From NCBI RefSeq assembly GCF_021404405.1, contig NZ_JABFTV010000008.1:1-64000 (forward strand): 64,000 bases of DNA, written 5' to 3'. The position numbers and the translations under genes are program-made. The stretch comes from Billgrantia aerodenitrificans (GTDB lineage: Bacteria; Pseudomonadota; Gammaproteobacteria; Pseudomonadales; Halomonadaceae). Positions 41,909 to 52,021 of the stretch are shown here, one piece after another (the stretch's first letter is position 1; every line of letters starts with the position of its first letter). Below the pieces are notes generated by a model. The model was not told the DNA's origin. It made no database searches and saw only the letters and a program-made list of their open reading frames with translations.

Positions 41909-43228
41909 ATGACCCTCTTTTCCGAACTCGGCCTGCGTGCCGAACTGCTGAGTGCCGTCGAGGCCCAGGGTTACACCACCCCGACCCCGATCCAGCTCCA
42001 GGCCATTCCCGCCGTGCTCAAGGGCGGCGACCTGCTGGCCAGCGCTCAGACCGGCACCGGCAAGACCGCCGGCTTCACCCTGCCGATGCTGCAGCGGCTG
42101 GCCGACGGCCCGCGCCCCGGCAAGCGCCAGGTGCGCGCACTGGTACTGACGCCCACCCGCGAGCTGGCTGCTCAGGTGGGCGAGAGCGTGTCCGACTACG
42201 GCCGCCACCTTACCCTTACCAGCCATGTCATCTTCGGCGGTGTCGGCCAGCAGCCCCAGGTGGATGCCATCCGCCCCGGCCTCGACGTGCTGGTGGCCAC
42301 CCCCGGCCGCCTGCTCGACCTGCAGCAGCAGAAGCACGTGGATCTCTCCCGTGTCGAGATCCTGGTGCTGGACGAAGCCGACCGCATGCTCGACATGGGC
42401 TTCATCCACGACATCAAGAAAGTGCTGCGCCTGCTGCCCGGGAAGCGCCAGAACCTGCTGTTCTCGGCGACCTTCTCCGACGAGATCCAGGCCCTGGCCG
42501 ACAAGCTGCTCGACAATCCGGCGCGCATCGAAGTGGCTCGCCGCAACACCACCGCGGAAACTGTCGATCAGGCGATCTATCGTGTCGACCGCGAGAAGAA
42601 GCGCGAGCTGCTGGCGCATCTGATCAGCCAGCACGGCTGGCATCAGGTACTGGTCTTCACCCGTACCAAGCACGGCGCCAACCGCCTGGCCGAGCAGCTC
42701 TCCAAGCAGGACATCCCGGCCATGGCCATCCATGGCAACAAGAGCCAGTCGGCCCGCACCCGTGCGCTCTCCTCGTTCAAGAGCGGCGATCTGCAGGTGT
42801 TGGTGGCCACCGATATCGCCGCCCGCGGCCTGGACATCAGCGAGCTGCCTCACGTGGTCAACTTCGAGCTGCCCAACGTGGCCGAGGATTACGTCCACCG
42901 TATCGGCCGTACCGGCCGTGCCGGCAGCGAAGGCCAGGCCATCTCGCTGGTCTGCGTCGACGAACACGGCCTGCTCAAGGGCATCGAGCGTCTGATCAAG
43001 CGCGATCTGGAGAAGCGCATCGAGCCCGGCTTCGAGCCCGATCCCAATGCCAAGCCGGAGCCGATCGAGAACGGTCGCAATCGCCGCGGCGGACGCTCGG
43101 GACAGCCACGCCAGGGTGCCGGCAGCGGCCAGACAAGCCAGCGCAACAGCGGCGGAAATTCCGCCAACGGCGACGCTCAGGCGCCGCGTCGCCGGCGCAG
43201 CCGCGGCCAGCGCACGCGTCGCGCCTGA
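41909..43228 (+). CDS. rhlE: DEAD-box RNA helicase RhlE
   Basis: 439 residues from ATG 41909; an earlier in-frame ATG at 41861 lacks family support. All helicase motifs are in order: Q motif near 25-30, Walker A AQTGTGKT (46-53), [20 protein letters not shown] (155-158, [13 protein letters not shown]), SAT in LLFSATFSD, and [10 protein letters not shown]. The C-terminal 60 residues are Arg/Gly/Gln/Asn-rich ([16 protein letters not shown]), the disordered RNA-binding tail of RhlE. It unwinds RNA in ribosome assembly and turnover. Confidence 0.93.
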   Translation: MTLFSELGLRAELLSAVEAQGYTTPTPIQLQAIPAVLKGGDLLASAQTGTGKTAGFTLPMLQRLADGPRPGKRQVRALVLTPTRELAAQVGESVSDYGRHLTLTSHVIFGGVGQQPQVDAIRPGLDVLVATPGRLLDLQQQKHVDLSRVEILVLDEADRMLDMGFIHDIKKVLRLLPGKRQNLLFSATFSDEIQALADKLLDNPARIEVARRNTTAETVDQAIYRVDREKKRELLAHLISQHGWHQVLVFTRTKHGANRLAEQLSKQDIPAMAIHGNKSQSARTRALSSFKSGDLQVLVATDIAARGLDISELPHVVNFELPNVAEDYVHRIGRTGRAGSEGQAISLVCVDEHGLLKGIERLIKRDLEKRIEPGFEPDPNAKPEPIENGRNRRGGRSGQPRQGAGSGQTSQRNSGGNSANGDAQAPRRRRSRGQRTRRA

Positions 43229-43290
43229 CGGCCAGGCTTGGTCGAAAGCGGCGATTGTGGGATCGTATACGCCCAACTGAACAGTCGGCG

Positions 43291-43340
43291 GTCTGGCGTA
43301 ACACGGCCTGGAGTAACACTGTCTGGCGTAATGGCGTAAC
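43291..43340 (+). repeat. 15-bp tandem repeat before gene 43355
   Basis: Three 15-base units (GTCTGGCGTAACACG, GCCTGGAGTAACACT, GTCTGGCGTAATGGC) plus GTAAC, ending just before the ribosome site TAGGAGA of the next gene. No function is evident. Confidence 0.75.
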
Positions 43341-43354
43341 TAGGAGACGCGCGC

Positions 43355-43903
43355 ATGCTCAAATGGCTGACCGGAAAGCAACCCATTCCGGTCTGGGTCA
43401 TCAAGCAGATCGATGACAATCTGCTGCACCTGTGCGGCCAGGGCAGCATCGAGCCACAAGCCAAGCGCAGCAGTGTCATCGAAGATCTCCATGCCGGCCG
43501 CTACCAGGGTGCAGTCAACATGGCGGGCGGCGGCCTGGTGCTCAACGCCAGGCTGTTTGCCGCCCTGGTTCCGCTGGAAGCCCTGCAGTTGGACGAGCAG
43601 GGCCATGCCCACTGGCAGGGGCGCCGCTGGTACGTGGCACAGGCACCGCAGCGCTGCTGGACTTTCGAAGGCCGACTCACCCCTCAGCGGCAGGTATTCA
43701 ACGACCAGGAGCAGTTGGTCAGCGTGGAAGACGTCTCCGACATTCGCCGCCAAGTACAAGGCGCCACCGACCCCGGCCAGGTCAACTTCGATCCTACCGG
43801 GGTCAACGAGCACCCTCTGATCGCCCGACGCGATGAAGACGAACCGTCTGCACCACACCGCTCCAGCATCCGCTCCGACAAGTGGCGAGGTCATGACGAC
43901 TGA
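43355..43903 (+). CDS. Hypothetical protein upstream of an MFS carrier
   Basis: 182 residues from ATG 43355 with ribosome site TAGGAGA. The start MLKWLTGKQPIPVWVIKQID is amphipathic, then a beta-rich body (HAHWQGRRWYVAQAPQRCWT, QVFNDQEQLVSVEDVSDI) and a charged tail. No signal peptide, helix motif or known family. Its stop overlaps the start of the MFS gene by 11 bases, so the two are cotranscribed, but a shared role is unknown. Confidence 0.68.
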   Translation: MLKWLTGKQPIPVWVIKQIDDNLLHLCGQGSIEPQAKRSSVIEDLHAGRYQGAVNMAGGGLVLNARLFAALVPLEALQLDEQGHAHWQGRRWYVAQAPQRCWTFEGRLTPQRQVFNDQEQLVSVEDVSDIRRQVQGATDPGQVNFDPTGVNEHPLIARRDEDEPSAPHRSSIRSDKWRGHDD

Positions 43904-45107
43904 GGCCAGACTCGACTCGCGACGCATCGCCCTGTTTCTCTTTCTCATGGTACTGGTCGGTCTCAACCTGAGGCCGGCCCTGTCGTCGCTCGCCCCCCTG
44001 TTGGTGCGTGTCCAGGCCGATACCGGCCTGACGCCGCTGGCAATTGGCGCGCTGACCACGCTGCCGGTGCTGTGCCTGGGGATCTTCGCGCCCCTGGCGC
44101 CTTGGTTGGCCAAGCGGGCAGGTCCCGAGAACACCCTGGCCCTGGCCCTCGGTATATTGATCGCCGGGCTACTGCTGCGTGGCCTACCCGCCCTGCCGCT
44201 GCTGTTTCTCGGCACCCTGTTGGCCGGGGCCGCCATCGGTATCGCCGGCACGCTGTTACCGGCCCTGGTCAAGCGTGAGCTTCCCGGCGGCGCGGACCTG
44301 ATGACCGGCGTCTACACCATGGCGCTGTGCCTGGGTGGCGCCCTTGGCGCCGGCCTGAGCATTCCGCTGGCCGATCTGCTGGGCGGCTGGCGCTTTAGCC
44401 TGATGAGCTGGGGGCTGCTGGCGCTGCTGGCACTGGTCGCGTGGCTGACGCTGATGCCACGTGCTCCTCACTCCCAGGTTGCCACCGCTACCGGCGGCAG
44501 CATGCGCGAGCTGCTCGGACAGCCGCTGGCCTGGCAGGTGATGATCCTGATGGGAAGCCAGTCCTCATTGGCCTACATCGTTTTCGGCTGGCTGCCCACA
44601 CTGCTCCAGGCGCGTGGGTACAGCGAGGCAGAGGCCGGCTGGATGATGGGCGCCTCGGTGATGGTGCAGCTGATTTCGGCGCTGGGTGCACCCTGGCTGG
44701 CACGCCTGAGCCGCGACCAGCGACCGGCACTGCTGCTGGTACTGGGCTGCATCGCGGCGGGGCTGTGGCTGCTGCTCCAGGCCGGCGAGAACTGGCGCTG
44801 GCCCGGTGTTGTGCTGCTGGGGCTGGGTCAGGGCGGCAGCTTCAGCCTTGCCCTTAGCCTGATCGTACTGCGTACGGCCAACTCCCGTCTGGCCGGCAAG
44901 CTCTCCGGCCTGGCGCAAGGCGGCGGCTACACCCTGGCCGCCATGGGGCCGCTGGCAGTGGGGGTCCTGCTGCAGCTCGAAGTCGGCATGTCGACCATGA
45001 CCGGCGTACTGCTCTCCATCGTCGCCGTGGCCGCCGGCTTCGCCCTGCTGGCCGGTCGCAATCGGCGTCTCGACGTGGATGCCGAGGGGCGTCTGGTCAC
45101 TCGCTGA
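43893..45107 (+). CDS. MFS transporter, CynX/NimT type
   Basis: 404 residues from ATG 43893 (GCGAGG upstream, inside the end of the previous gene). Twelve hydrophobic segments. The start GLNLRPALSSLAPLLVRVQ is typical of the CynX/NimT group, whose members carry cyanate, nitroimidazole or related small anions. The loops GGSMRELLGQPLAWQVMILM and RGYSEAEAGWMMG also fit. Substrate unknown. The end is only 9 bases from the convergent EamA gene. Confidence 0.88.
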   Translation: MTTEARLDSRRIALFLFLMVLVGLNLRPALSSLAPLLVRVQADTGLTPLAIGALTTLPVLCLGIFAPLAPWLAKRAGPENTLALALGILIAGLLLRGLPALPLLFLGTLLAGAAIGIAGTLLPALVKRELPGGADLMTGVYTMALCLGGALGAGLSIPLADLLGGWRFSLMSWGLLALLALVAWLTLMPRAPHSQVATATGGSMRELLGQPLAWQVMILMGSQSSLAYIVFGWLPTLLQARGYSEAEAGWMMGASVMVQLISALGAPWLARLSRDQRPALLLVLGCIAAGLWLLLQAGENWRWPGVVLLGLGQGGSFSLALSLIVLRTANSRLAGKLSGLAQGGGYTLAAMGPLAVGVLLQLEVGMSTMTGVLLSIVAVAAGFALLAGRNRRLDVDAEGRLVTR

Positions 45108-45116
45108 CTCGCGGGC

Positions 45117-46007
45117 TCATACCCTGCGTTGCGACCAGGCCACCCCAGCCAGGATCAAGCCCATGGCGATGAGATGGTTCCACTCGGGGCGCTCGCCCAG
45201 GAATAGCGCCCCGATCAACACCGCCCAGAGCGGGATCAGGTAGTTGATCATCGACAGGAAGGTGGGTCCGGCGGCGGCCACCAGAGTGAAGTAGATGACG
45301 CTGCCCAGCGCGGTGCAGATCAGCCCCAGCACGGCAACGGCCCATAGCGCTGCGGGAGACAGCACCGGCATGGCGGACGTGTCGATGGGCCAAGTGATGA
45401 CGGCCAGCGGCAACGTCAGCAGCCAGGCCATGGCCAGCACCAGCGCCGACGTAGACCAGGGATCGCTGGCCGGCTTGTGGCGGGAAACGATTGCGTTCAC
45501 CGCATAGCACACCGCCCCGCCCAGCACGGCCAACTGGGCCAGCAGCGTCTCGCCGCGGCCGCCCAGCTCCCGCAGCGCGGTGGGGCCGATCAGCAGCAGC
45601 ACCCCCGCGAAACCGATCAGAAAGCCCACCAGGCGCCGCGGCACCATGCGCTCCCCGCTCACCAGGAAATGCGCCAGCACCAGGGTCAGCAAGGGCATCA
45701 CGGCCATGAGAATGCCAGCCAGCCCGCTGTCGATACGCTGCTGCCCCCAGCTGATCAGCAGGAACGGCATCATGTTGCCGACTACGGCGATGGCCAGCAT
45801 GAAGCCCCAGACTCGCGGCCCGCGCGGCCAAGCGCGGCGCAGCCCCCAAACCAGCAGCAGCAGCCCGGCGGCGGCGATGGCGTTGCGCCCAGCCACCAGC
45901 ATCGCCGGCGTCATCTCCGCCACGGCGATTCTCGTCAGCGCGAACGAGCTGCCCCATACGATTGCCAGCGCCACCAGCAACAGCCAGTGCGATGCAGGCC
46001 GCGCCAT
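45117..46007 (-). CDS. EamA/DMT family transporter
   Basis: 296 residues with ten hydrophobic segments in two EamA halves (AIVWGSSFALTRIAVAEM in the first; SVIYFTLVAAAGPTFLSMIN, LIPLWAVLIGALFLGERP in the second), the normal length for the drug/metabolite exporter group. It probably exports an amino acid or other metabolite through the inner membrane; substrate unknown. It is divergent from the ABC exporter operon that starts at 46108. Confidence 0.92.
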   Translation of the reverse strand: MARPASHWLLLVALAIVWGSSFALTRIAVAEMTPAMLVAGRNAIAAAGLLLLVWGLRRAWPRGPRVWGFMLAIAVVGNMMPFLLISWGQQRIDSGLAGILMAVMPLLTLVLAHFLVSGERMVPRRLVGFLIGFAGVLLLIGPTALRELGGRGETLLAQLAVLGGAVCYAVNAIVSRHKPASDPWSTSALVLAMAWLLTLPLAVITWPIDTSAMPVLSPAALWAVAVLGLICTALGSVIYFTLVAAAGPTFLSMINYLIPLWAVLIGALFLGERPEWNHLIAMGLILAGVAWSQRRV

Positions 46008-46107
46008 GCCCTCTCCCCCTTTGATTCATTGATCCCGGTCAAACACTCCACCTTACCAAGCCGTGCTAGCCTTTCTTCACCGATACATTCTCTCACGCAG
46101 GGAAACA

Positions 46108-46857
46108 ATGGACGAGACGGCCGAGGTGGTGTTTCACGCACGTGGCTTGAAGCGCTTCTATCAGATGGGCGAAATGACCATCCAGGCGCTGCGCGGCATC
46201 GACCTCGAACTGCATGCCGGCGAACTGGTGGTCATGCTCGGCGCTTCCGGCTCGGGCAAGTCGACGCTGCTCAACATCCTTGGCGGACTCGACAGCCCCA
46301 GCGAAGGCACGCTCTCTTATCACCCCCGCCGCAGCGAGGGCTCACATGAACCCCCGAGCCTGAATCTGGCCACGGCCAGCCAACGCGAGCTGACGAATTT
46401 TCGCCGCCACCACGTGGGCTTCGTGTTTCAGTTCTACAACCTGATCTCGAGCCTCACGGCGCGGGAGAACGTCGCCGTCGTCACCGAGATCAGCCGCACT
46501 CCTCTGCCCCCGGAAGAGGCTCTGGCGCTGGTGGGGCTGGAGCACCGGCTCGACCACTTCCCTTCCCAGCTCTCGGGTGGCGAACAGCAGCGAGTGGCCA
46601 TCGCCCGCGCCGTGGCCAAACAGCCCGAAGTGCTGCTGTGTGACGAACCCACCGGCGCTCTCGATTTCCAGACCGGCATCCGCGTGCTCGAGGTACTCGA
46701 ACGCATCAATCGGGAAACCGGCACCACGGTGGCGATCATCACCCATAACGAGGTCATTGGAGACATGGCCGATCGCATCATTCGCCTGCGCGACGGCAGG
46801 GTCGATGACTGGCAGGCCAATGCGCAGCGGCGCCGGCCGCAAGAGCTGCGCTGGTAG
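46108..46857 (+). CDS. ABC exporter ATP-binding protein (LolD/MacB-type)
   Basis: 249 residues from ATG 46108, preceded by AGGGA; a frame from 46063 is open but adds no family sequence. Walker [10 protein letters not shown] (45-53), Q-loop FVFQFYNLI, signature LSGGEQQR (about 155), Walker [13 protein letters not shown]. The family powers MacB-type or DevBCA-like exporters rather than importers. Its permease and membrane-fusion partner follow. Confidence 0.93.
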   Translation: MDETAEVVFHARGLKRFYQMGEMTIQALRGIDLELHAGELVVMLGASGSGKSTLLNILGGLDSPSEGTLSYHPRRSEGSHEPPSLNLATASQRELTNFRRHHVGFVFQFYNLISSLTARENVAVVTEISRTPLPPEEALALVGLEHRLDHFPSQLSGGEQQRVAIARAVAKQPEVLLCDEPTGALDFQTGIRVLEVLERINRETGTTVAIITHNEVIGDMADRIIRLRDGRVDDWQANAQRRRPQELRW

Positions 46858-46871
46858 CCGCGGCCTGTGCC

Positions 46872-49235
46872 ATGAAGACACTCGACCGCAAACTCTATCG
46901 CGACCTGTGGCGCCTCAAGGGCCAGGCGCTGGCCATCGCGCTGGTCATCGCCAGCGGCGTCATGACCCTCATTCTGGCCGTGACCACCCTGGAGTCGCTG
47001 ACGGGCGCCCGCGACCGCTTCTACGCCAGTCATCACTTTGCAGAACTCTTCGTCGAGCTGAAACGCGCCCCGCTCGGCCTGCAGGCACAGCTGCAACAGC
47101 TCGAAGGGGTCAACCTGATCGAACCCCGGGTACGCGCCGCGGTGCGCCTGGCGGTGCCAGGTTATGGCGATCCCGTGCGCGGTCAGTTGCTGTCATTGCC
47201 CGACGGACGCCAGCCACTGCTCAATCATCTGTATCTGAAGGCGGGCAGCCTGCCGGAAGCCGGCCGCGACGATCAGGCGGTGGTCTCGGACGCCTTCGCC
47301 GAGGCACATGGTCTAGCGCCGGGGGATCGACTGGAAGCGATCGTCAACGGACGCCACACTCAACTGACGATATCCGGCATCGGCCTGAGCCCTGAGTTTC
47401 TCTACCAGGTAGCCCCCACGGACCTGATGCCGGACTATCATCGCTATGCCGTACTATGGATGAACCAGCGCGCCCTGGCCCAGGCCTACGGCATGGAGGG
47501 CGCCTTCAACAGCCTGACCCTGACGCTGCAAGCCGGCGCCAGCGAAGCCGAGGTGGTCGATGCCCTGGATCTGGTGCTGGCCCGCTACGGTGCCATCGGC
47601 GCCCAGACCCGCCATGACCAGCAGTCACATCGCTTCATCGAGGAGGAGCTGAACCAACAGCGCATTACCGCCACGGTGCTGCCGGCGATCTTCCTGACGG
47701 TATCGGCCTTTCTGCTCAACGTGGTGATGGGGCGCATCATCCAGACCCAGCGCGAGCAGCTGGCCGTACTCAAGGCCTTCGGCTATCGCGACAGCGAGCT
47801 GGCCCGCCACTACGGCCTGTTGGCAGCGGCCATCGTCCTGCTCGGCTGGGTCGTGGGGGTTGCCCTGGGAAGCTGGGCGGCCAGCGGTCTGGCGGGCATC
47901 TATCGCGAGTACTTCCGCTTTCCCGAGATGCATTTCGGCGTGCCGCTCTGGGCACTGGCGCTGTCGCTGCTGGTGACCCTGCTCGCCGCCCTGGCCGGAA
48001 CCTGGCACGCCGTATGGCGAGCCGTCGGTCGCCCACCGGCCGAAGCGATGCGTCCGCCGGCACCGCACCGTTTTCGCCGCAGCTGGCTGGAACGCCTGAT
48101 TCCGGCGCCACTGCTGGGCAACGAAGGACGCATCGTGCTGCGCAATCTCGCCCGCCATCCGCTCAAGGCCGCCTTCTCGGTGGTAGGGATCGCTCTCTCG
48201 GCGGGGCTGCTGGTGATCGGTGCCTATCAGCTGGCTGCGGTCGACACGATGATCGACCAGCAATACCGCCAGGTGCTGCAGATGGACATGGAGCTCACCT
48301 TCAACGAGCCGACACCGGCACGCGCCGCTGGCGAGCTGCGCCATCTACCCGGCGTGCTGGCGGTGGAGACCTGGCGGCGGGTACCGGTGACCTTGATCCA
48401 CGCTCATCGTCAGTATCGCACCAGCCTGCTGGGCATGGCGCAGGAGCCGGGCATGCGCCAGGTACTCGAGGGACAAGGCCGTCCGCAGCGTTTGCCGGAA
48501 ACCGGCGTGATGCTGACGCGTCACCTGGCCGAGCTGCTCGACGTGAAGGTCGGCGACACTCTGGAGGTGGCGGTCATGGAGGGGCGCCGGCAGCGCTTGT
48601 CGCTGCCGTTGACGGCGCTGGTGGATGAACCGCTGGGCGTCGGCGCCTACCTGGAGCTGAGCGCGCTCAATGCACTGATGCATGAAGGCCCCGCCATCAG
48701 CGGTGCGTGGCTGCTGGTGGATGCCGAGCATACGGCCGAGCTGCATGCCGCCCTGTGGGAGCTGCCGAGAGTGGCCTCCATCGGCCTGCTGACCGCAGCC
48801 GAGCAAGGCGTTCGCGAGTACATGGACGAGACTCTGCTGATGGTGGCGGTGATCTTCGTCGGCATCGCCTCCTCCATCGCCTTCGGCGTGGTCTACAACA
48901 ATGCCCGCATCGCCTTCGCCGAACGCGCGCGGGAGCTCGCCACCCTGCAGGTACTAGGCTATACGCGTGCGGAGGTGGCGAGGATACTGCTCGGCGAGAT
49001 CGCCCTGCTCACCCTGGCAGCGATTCCTCTGGGCTGGGCCATCGGTGTCTTTTTCAGTCACCTGCTGCATCGGGCCTTCAGTCACGATCTGTTCCGCATA
49101 CCGCTGGTCTTCACACCGCACACCTTCGGCTTCGCCGCGGCGGGTGTCCTGGTCGCTTCCCTGCTGGTCGCTGCGCTCGTCTTCCGTCGGCTGGGTCGCC
49201 TGGACAAGATTCGCGTGCTCAAGGCCGTCGAGTAA
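46872..49235 (+). CDS. FtsX-type ABC exporter permease
   Basis: 787 residues: two FtsX units, with membrane helices near residue 17-40 (GQALAIALVIASGVMTLILA), three around 270-390 and a last group around 660-785. Large periplasmic domains lie between, as in LolCE-like or MacB-like mechanotransmission exporters. It begins 14 bases after the ATPase gene and is followed 30 bases later by a membrane-fusion protein. No outer-membrane channel gene is in the operon; a TolC-like protein from elsewhere would be needed if a tripartite pump is formed. Substrate unknown. Confidence 0.92.
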   Translation: MKTLDRKLYRDLWRLKGQALAIALVIASGVMTLILAVTTLESLTGARDRFYASHHFAELFVELKRAPLGLQAQLQQLEGVNLIEPRVRAAVRLAVPGYGDPVRGQLLSLPDGRQPLLNHLYLKAGSLPEAGRDDQAVVSDAFAEAHGLAPGDRLEAIVNGRHTQLTISGIGLSPEFLYQVAPTDLMPDYHRYAVLWMNQRALAQAYGMEGAFNSLTLTLQAGASEAEVVDALDLVLARYGAIGAQTRHDQQSHRFIEEELNQQRITATVLPAIFLTVSAFLLNVVMGRIIQTQREQLAVLKAFGYRDSELARHYGLLAAAIVLLGWVVGVALGSWAASGLAGIYREYFRFPEMHFGVPLWALALSLLVTLLAALAGTWHAVWRAVGRPPAEAMRPPAPHRFRRSWLERLIPAPLLGNEGRIVLRNLARHPLKAAFSVVGIALSAGLLVIGAYQLAAVDTMIDQQYRQVLQMDMELTFNEPTPARAAGELRHLPGVLAVETWRRVPVTLIHAHRQYRTSLLGMAQEPGMRQVLEGQGRPQRLPETGVMLTRHLAELLDVKVGDTLEVAVMEGRRQRLSLPLTALVDEPLGVGAYLELSALNALMHEGPAISGAWLLVDAEHTAELHAALWELPRVASIGLLTAAEQGVREYMDETLLMVAVIFVGIASSIAFGVVYNNARIAFAERARELATLQVLGYTRAEVARILLGEIALLTLAAIPLGWAIGVFFSHLLHRAFSHDLFRIPLVFTPHTFGFAAAGVLVASLLVAALVFRRLGRLDKIRVLKAVE

Positions 49236-49265
49236 CGGTCGCACAATGCATTCATGGGGGATGGA

Positions 49266-50474
49266 ATGAATAGACGCCGCACCTGGATCCGCTACCTGCT
49301 CTGGATCCTGCTGGGGACCGGCTTGCTCGGCATGCTGGCATGGGCACTGCGCCCCTCGCCCGTACCGGTCAACACGGCTCACGTCAGAGTTGGTCCTTTC
49401 GTCGACTCGGTGGTCGAAGAGGGACGCACCCAGCTGCGTGAGACCTGGAACGTCTCGGTTCCCATCGCCGGCTATCTGCAGCGCGTCGACCTGGAGGTGG
49501 GCGACAGCGTCGAGGAAGGCGCCGTGCTGTTCCAGCTCGAACCCAGCCCGGCACCGGCACTGGACGTGCGCACACGGCAGCAGGCCGAGGACAATCTGCA
49601 AGCCGCTCAGGCCCGTCTCCAGGCTGCTCAAGCCAACCTGGAAACGGCCCGCGCCGACCGCCGTTTTGCCGAGGCCGAGTATCAGCGCTACCGGCAGCTG
49701 CACCAGCGCAACCTGATCTCCACCGCCGAACTGGAGCAGCGCCAGAATCAGCGCGACCGGCTGCGTGCGCTGGAAAATTCCGCGGCTTCCGGCGTCGAGG
49801 TGGCACGCTTCGAGGTGGAGAGCGCCCGGGCCCTGCTGGCCGTGGCCATCGGCCAGCGCAGCGAGGCGGATCAGCCGGTGCTGCAGGTGCACGCTCCGGT
49901 TTCCGGCCTGGTGTTGACTCGCTATCGCTGCTGCGAGGGCAGTGTGAGCGCCGGCGAACCGATCCTCGAACTCGGCCGCCTCGCCGACCTGGAGATTCAG
50001 GTCGACCTGCTCTCGATGGATGCCGTGAGGCTACACCCGGGGCTCGACGTCGTGATCACCGGCTGGGGCGGTGAGCCGCTGGCCGGCAGCGTCAGGCGCA
50101 TTGCACCCGCCGGGTTCACACGCACCTCGGCATTGGGCGTGGACGAGCAACGTGTACCGGTGATCGTGGACTTCGCCGGCGAACTCGACCGCGGCGAACT
50201 GGGCATCGGCAGTGGCTACCGGGTCGACGTCGAGTTCGTGATCTGGGAAGCCGAGGAGGTGATGCAGATTCCCACCAGTGCACTGTTTCGCCACCGGGGC
50301 GAGTGGGCGGTCTTCGTCATCGAAGAGGGGCGCGCCTCGCTGCGCAGCGTGGAGACGGGTCGCCGTCAGGGCCTGGTTTCACAGATCGTTGCCGGTCTGA
50401 CGGAAGGCGAGGTCGTGATCACGCACCCCGGCGAGCGGGTGAGCGAAGGCATCCGCGTTGCACCAGATGAGTGA
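49266..50474 (+). CDS. HlyD-type periplasmic adaptor of the ABC exporter
   Basis: 402 residues from ATG 49266 (another ATG at 49254 is in frame); GGA stands before it. An N-terminal anchor helix (RYLLWILLGTGLLGMLAWAL) is followed by the half-lipoyl motif (VPIAGYLQRVDLEVGDSVEEG) and a long coiled-coil hairpin of about residues 95-195 (QQAEDNLQAAQARLQAAQAN). A second lipoyl part (APVSGLVLTRY) and beta-barrel domains close the protein. It would connect the FtsX permease to an outer-membrane channel. Confidence 0.93.
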   Translation: MNRRRTWIRYLLWILLGTGLLGMLAWALRPSPVPVNTAHVRVGPFVDSVVEEGRTQLRETWNVSVPIAGYLQRVDLEVGDSVEEGAVLFQLEPSPAPALDVRTRQQAEDNLQAAQARLQAAQANLETARADRRFAEAEYQRYRQLHQRNLISTAELEQRQNQRDRLRALENSAASGVEVARFEVESARALLAVAIGQRSEADQPVLQVHAPVSGLVLTRYRCCEGSVSAGEPILELGRLADLEIQVDLLSMDAVRLHPGLDVVITGWGGEPLAGSVRRIAPAGFTRTSALGVDEQRVPVIVDFAGELDRGELGIGSGYRVDVEFVIWEAEEVMQIPTSALFRHRGEWAVFVIEEGRASLRSVETGRRQGLVSQIVAGLTEGEVVITHPGERVSEGIRVAPDE

Positions 50475-50553
50475 GATCGAACGCAACACTGGGTATGATC
50501 GTTATCAGGGCGCCTTGCCATGCCCGTGACGAACGCCATCTCCAGGAGCTGCC

Positions 50554-51606
50554 ATGATCGCCCCCCCTTTTGCCGACCGCCCCGTACTGGTGCTCTACAC
50601 CGGTGGTACTCTGGGAATGATGCCCAGCGCCGAGGGTCTGGTACCGGCTGGCGACATCGAAACCCGACTGCGACACGCTCTCGACGGCCTGCCACCGAGC
50701 CGCCGGAGTCAACTGCCCGAATTCGTGATCCATTCGGTGGCCGCTCCCATCGATTCCAGTGCCGCCACACCCCTCGACTGGCAGCGACTGGCGGCAACCA
50801 TTGCCGATCGCATAGGCCACCATGCCGGCATCGTCGTACTGCATGGCACCGACACCCTCACCTGGACCGCCTCGAGCCTTGCCTTCCAATTGCAGGGCCT
50901 GGACCGGCCGGTGGTGGTCACCGGTGCCATGCATCCACTCGAAGCCGAGGGTAGCGACGCACTGGCCAACATCGAACTGGCGCTGCGCTTTGCCGCCCGG
51001 CCAGAGCTGCAGGAAGTCGCCGTGGCCTTCGCTGGACGCCTGCTGCGTGGCGTACGTTCGAGCAAGACCCACAGTGAGAGCGACGACGCCTTCGCCAGCC
51101 CCAACTATCCGCTGCTGGGTGAGCAAGTCGGCGAAGATGTCGTGCTCTATCCCGCGCGCTGCCTGGAAACCCAGCAGCGCGGTGCGCCGCGCTTCGAATT
51201 GCCGGACTATTCACCGCTGGCCGAGGGGGGAGTGGCACGTATCGCCCTGTGGCCAGGCATTCAGGCATGGCAGTTGGAAGCCTGGCTGGGCGACGACAGG
51301 GTCCAGGGCGCTCTGCTCGAAGTGTGGGGTGGTGGCAACATCCCACCAGACCCCGAGTTGATCGGCGTGCTGGCCAAGGCCAGCGGTGAGGGCAAGCTGC
51401 TCGCCGCGATCAGCCAGTGCCGCTGGGGCAGCATCGCACCCGGTCGTTATGCCGCCGGCCAGGGCCTCATCGAGGCCGGGGTGCTCTCGGGCGACGACAT
51501 GACGCCCGAGGCCGCCATCGCCAAACTCGCGCACCTGTTGGCACTGCCGCTGGATACCGCCGAGCGTCGCCGGTTGTTTCTCACCCCTCTGGTGGGTGAG
51601 CGCTGA
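50554..51606 (+). CDS. ansA: L-asparaginase, type I cytoplasmic
   Basis: 350 residues, ATG 50554. The two catalytic Thr motifs are visible: VLVLYTGGTLGMMPS near the start and IVVLHGTDTLTWTAS near residues 88-102. There is no signal peptide, so it acts in the cytoplasm, hydrolysing asparagine to aspartate and ammonia. It resembles the AnsA group in length and in VVTGAMHPLEAEGSDALAN. Gene symbol is by family, not by proven orthology. Confidence 0.9.
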   Translation: MIAPPFADRPVLVLYTGGTLGMMPSAEGLVPAGDIETRLRHALDGLPPSRRSQLPEFVIHSVAAPIDSSAATPLDWQRLAATIADRIGHHAGIVVLHGTDTLTWTASSLAFQLQGLDRPVVVTGAMHPLEAEGSDALANIELALRFAARPELQEVAVAFAGRLLRGVRSSKTHSESDDAFASPNYPLLGEQVGEDVVLYPARCLETQQRGAPRFELPDYSPLAEGGVARIALWPGIQAWQLEAWLGDDRVQGALLEVWGGGNIPPDPELIGVLAKASGEGKLLAAISQCRWGSIAPGRYAAGQGLIEAGVLSGDDMTPEAAIAKLAHLLALPLDTAERRRLFLTPLVGER

Positions 51607-51613
51607 GTCTCAG

Positions 51614-51638
51614 GGGGCGGTAAGCGTCGCGCCGCCCT
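51614..51638 (+). terminator. Possible hairpin after the asparaginase gene
   Basis: GGGCGG at 51615-51620 can pair with CCGCCC at 51632-51637 across an 11-base loop, 8 bases after the stop. No T tract follows. Confidence 0.35.
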
Positions 51639-51705
51639 AGGCTGGCGTTCCACCGCCACCGGGCTAAGTTGAGTGTAACGAAGCGAAAGCGTCCGAGGAG
51701 TCATC

Positions 51706-51942
51706 ATGGAACATCCCGTACATCCCTTCACCGAGCTATTCGAGCAGCTCGGCCTACCCTCCGACGAGGCCTCGATCCAGGCTTTCATCGAGCGACATTC
51801 GCCGCTGCCACCAACGCTGGCGCTTTATGAAGCGCCCTTCTGGAATCAGGCCCAGGCAGCCTTTCTTCATGCAGCACTCGAAGAGGATGCCGACTGGGCC
51901 GAAGTGGTCGATCACCTCGACGCATCGTTGAGGAAGGATTAA
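51706..51942 (+). CDS. DUF2789 family protein
   Basis: 78 residues from ATG 51706. The pattern HPFTELFEQLGLPSDEASIQ, then FIERHSPLPPTLALYEAPFW and NQAQAAFLHAALEEDADWAE matches DUF2789, small helical proteins of gammaproteobacteria, often produced in stress conditions. Function unknown. It stands alone with its own ribosome site GAGGAG. Confidence 0.88.
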   Translation: MEHPVHPFTELFEQLGLPSDEASIQAFIERHSPLPPTLALYEAPFWNQAQAAFLHAALEEDADWAEVVDHLDASLRKD

Positions 51943-52021
51943 CGACTCAAACGCTCGTCCCAAGGGCATTCTGCTAATCTTGGCGCGATAACAATCAGAA
52001 CACTCTCAGGCGGGGAACAGT

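Noticed and set aside
41837..43276. Long open frame of 479 codons on the minus strand
   Set aside because: Antisense of rhlE; no domain.
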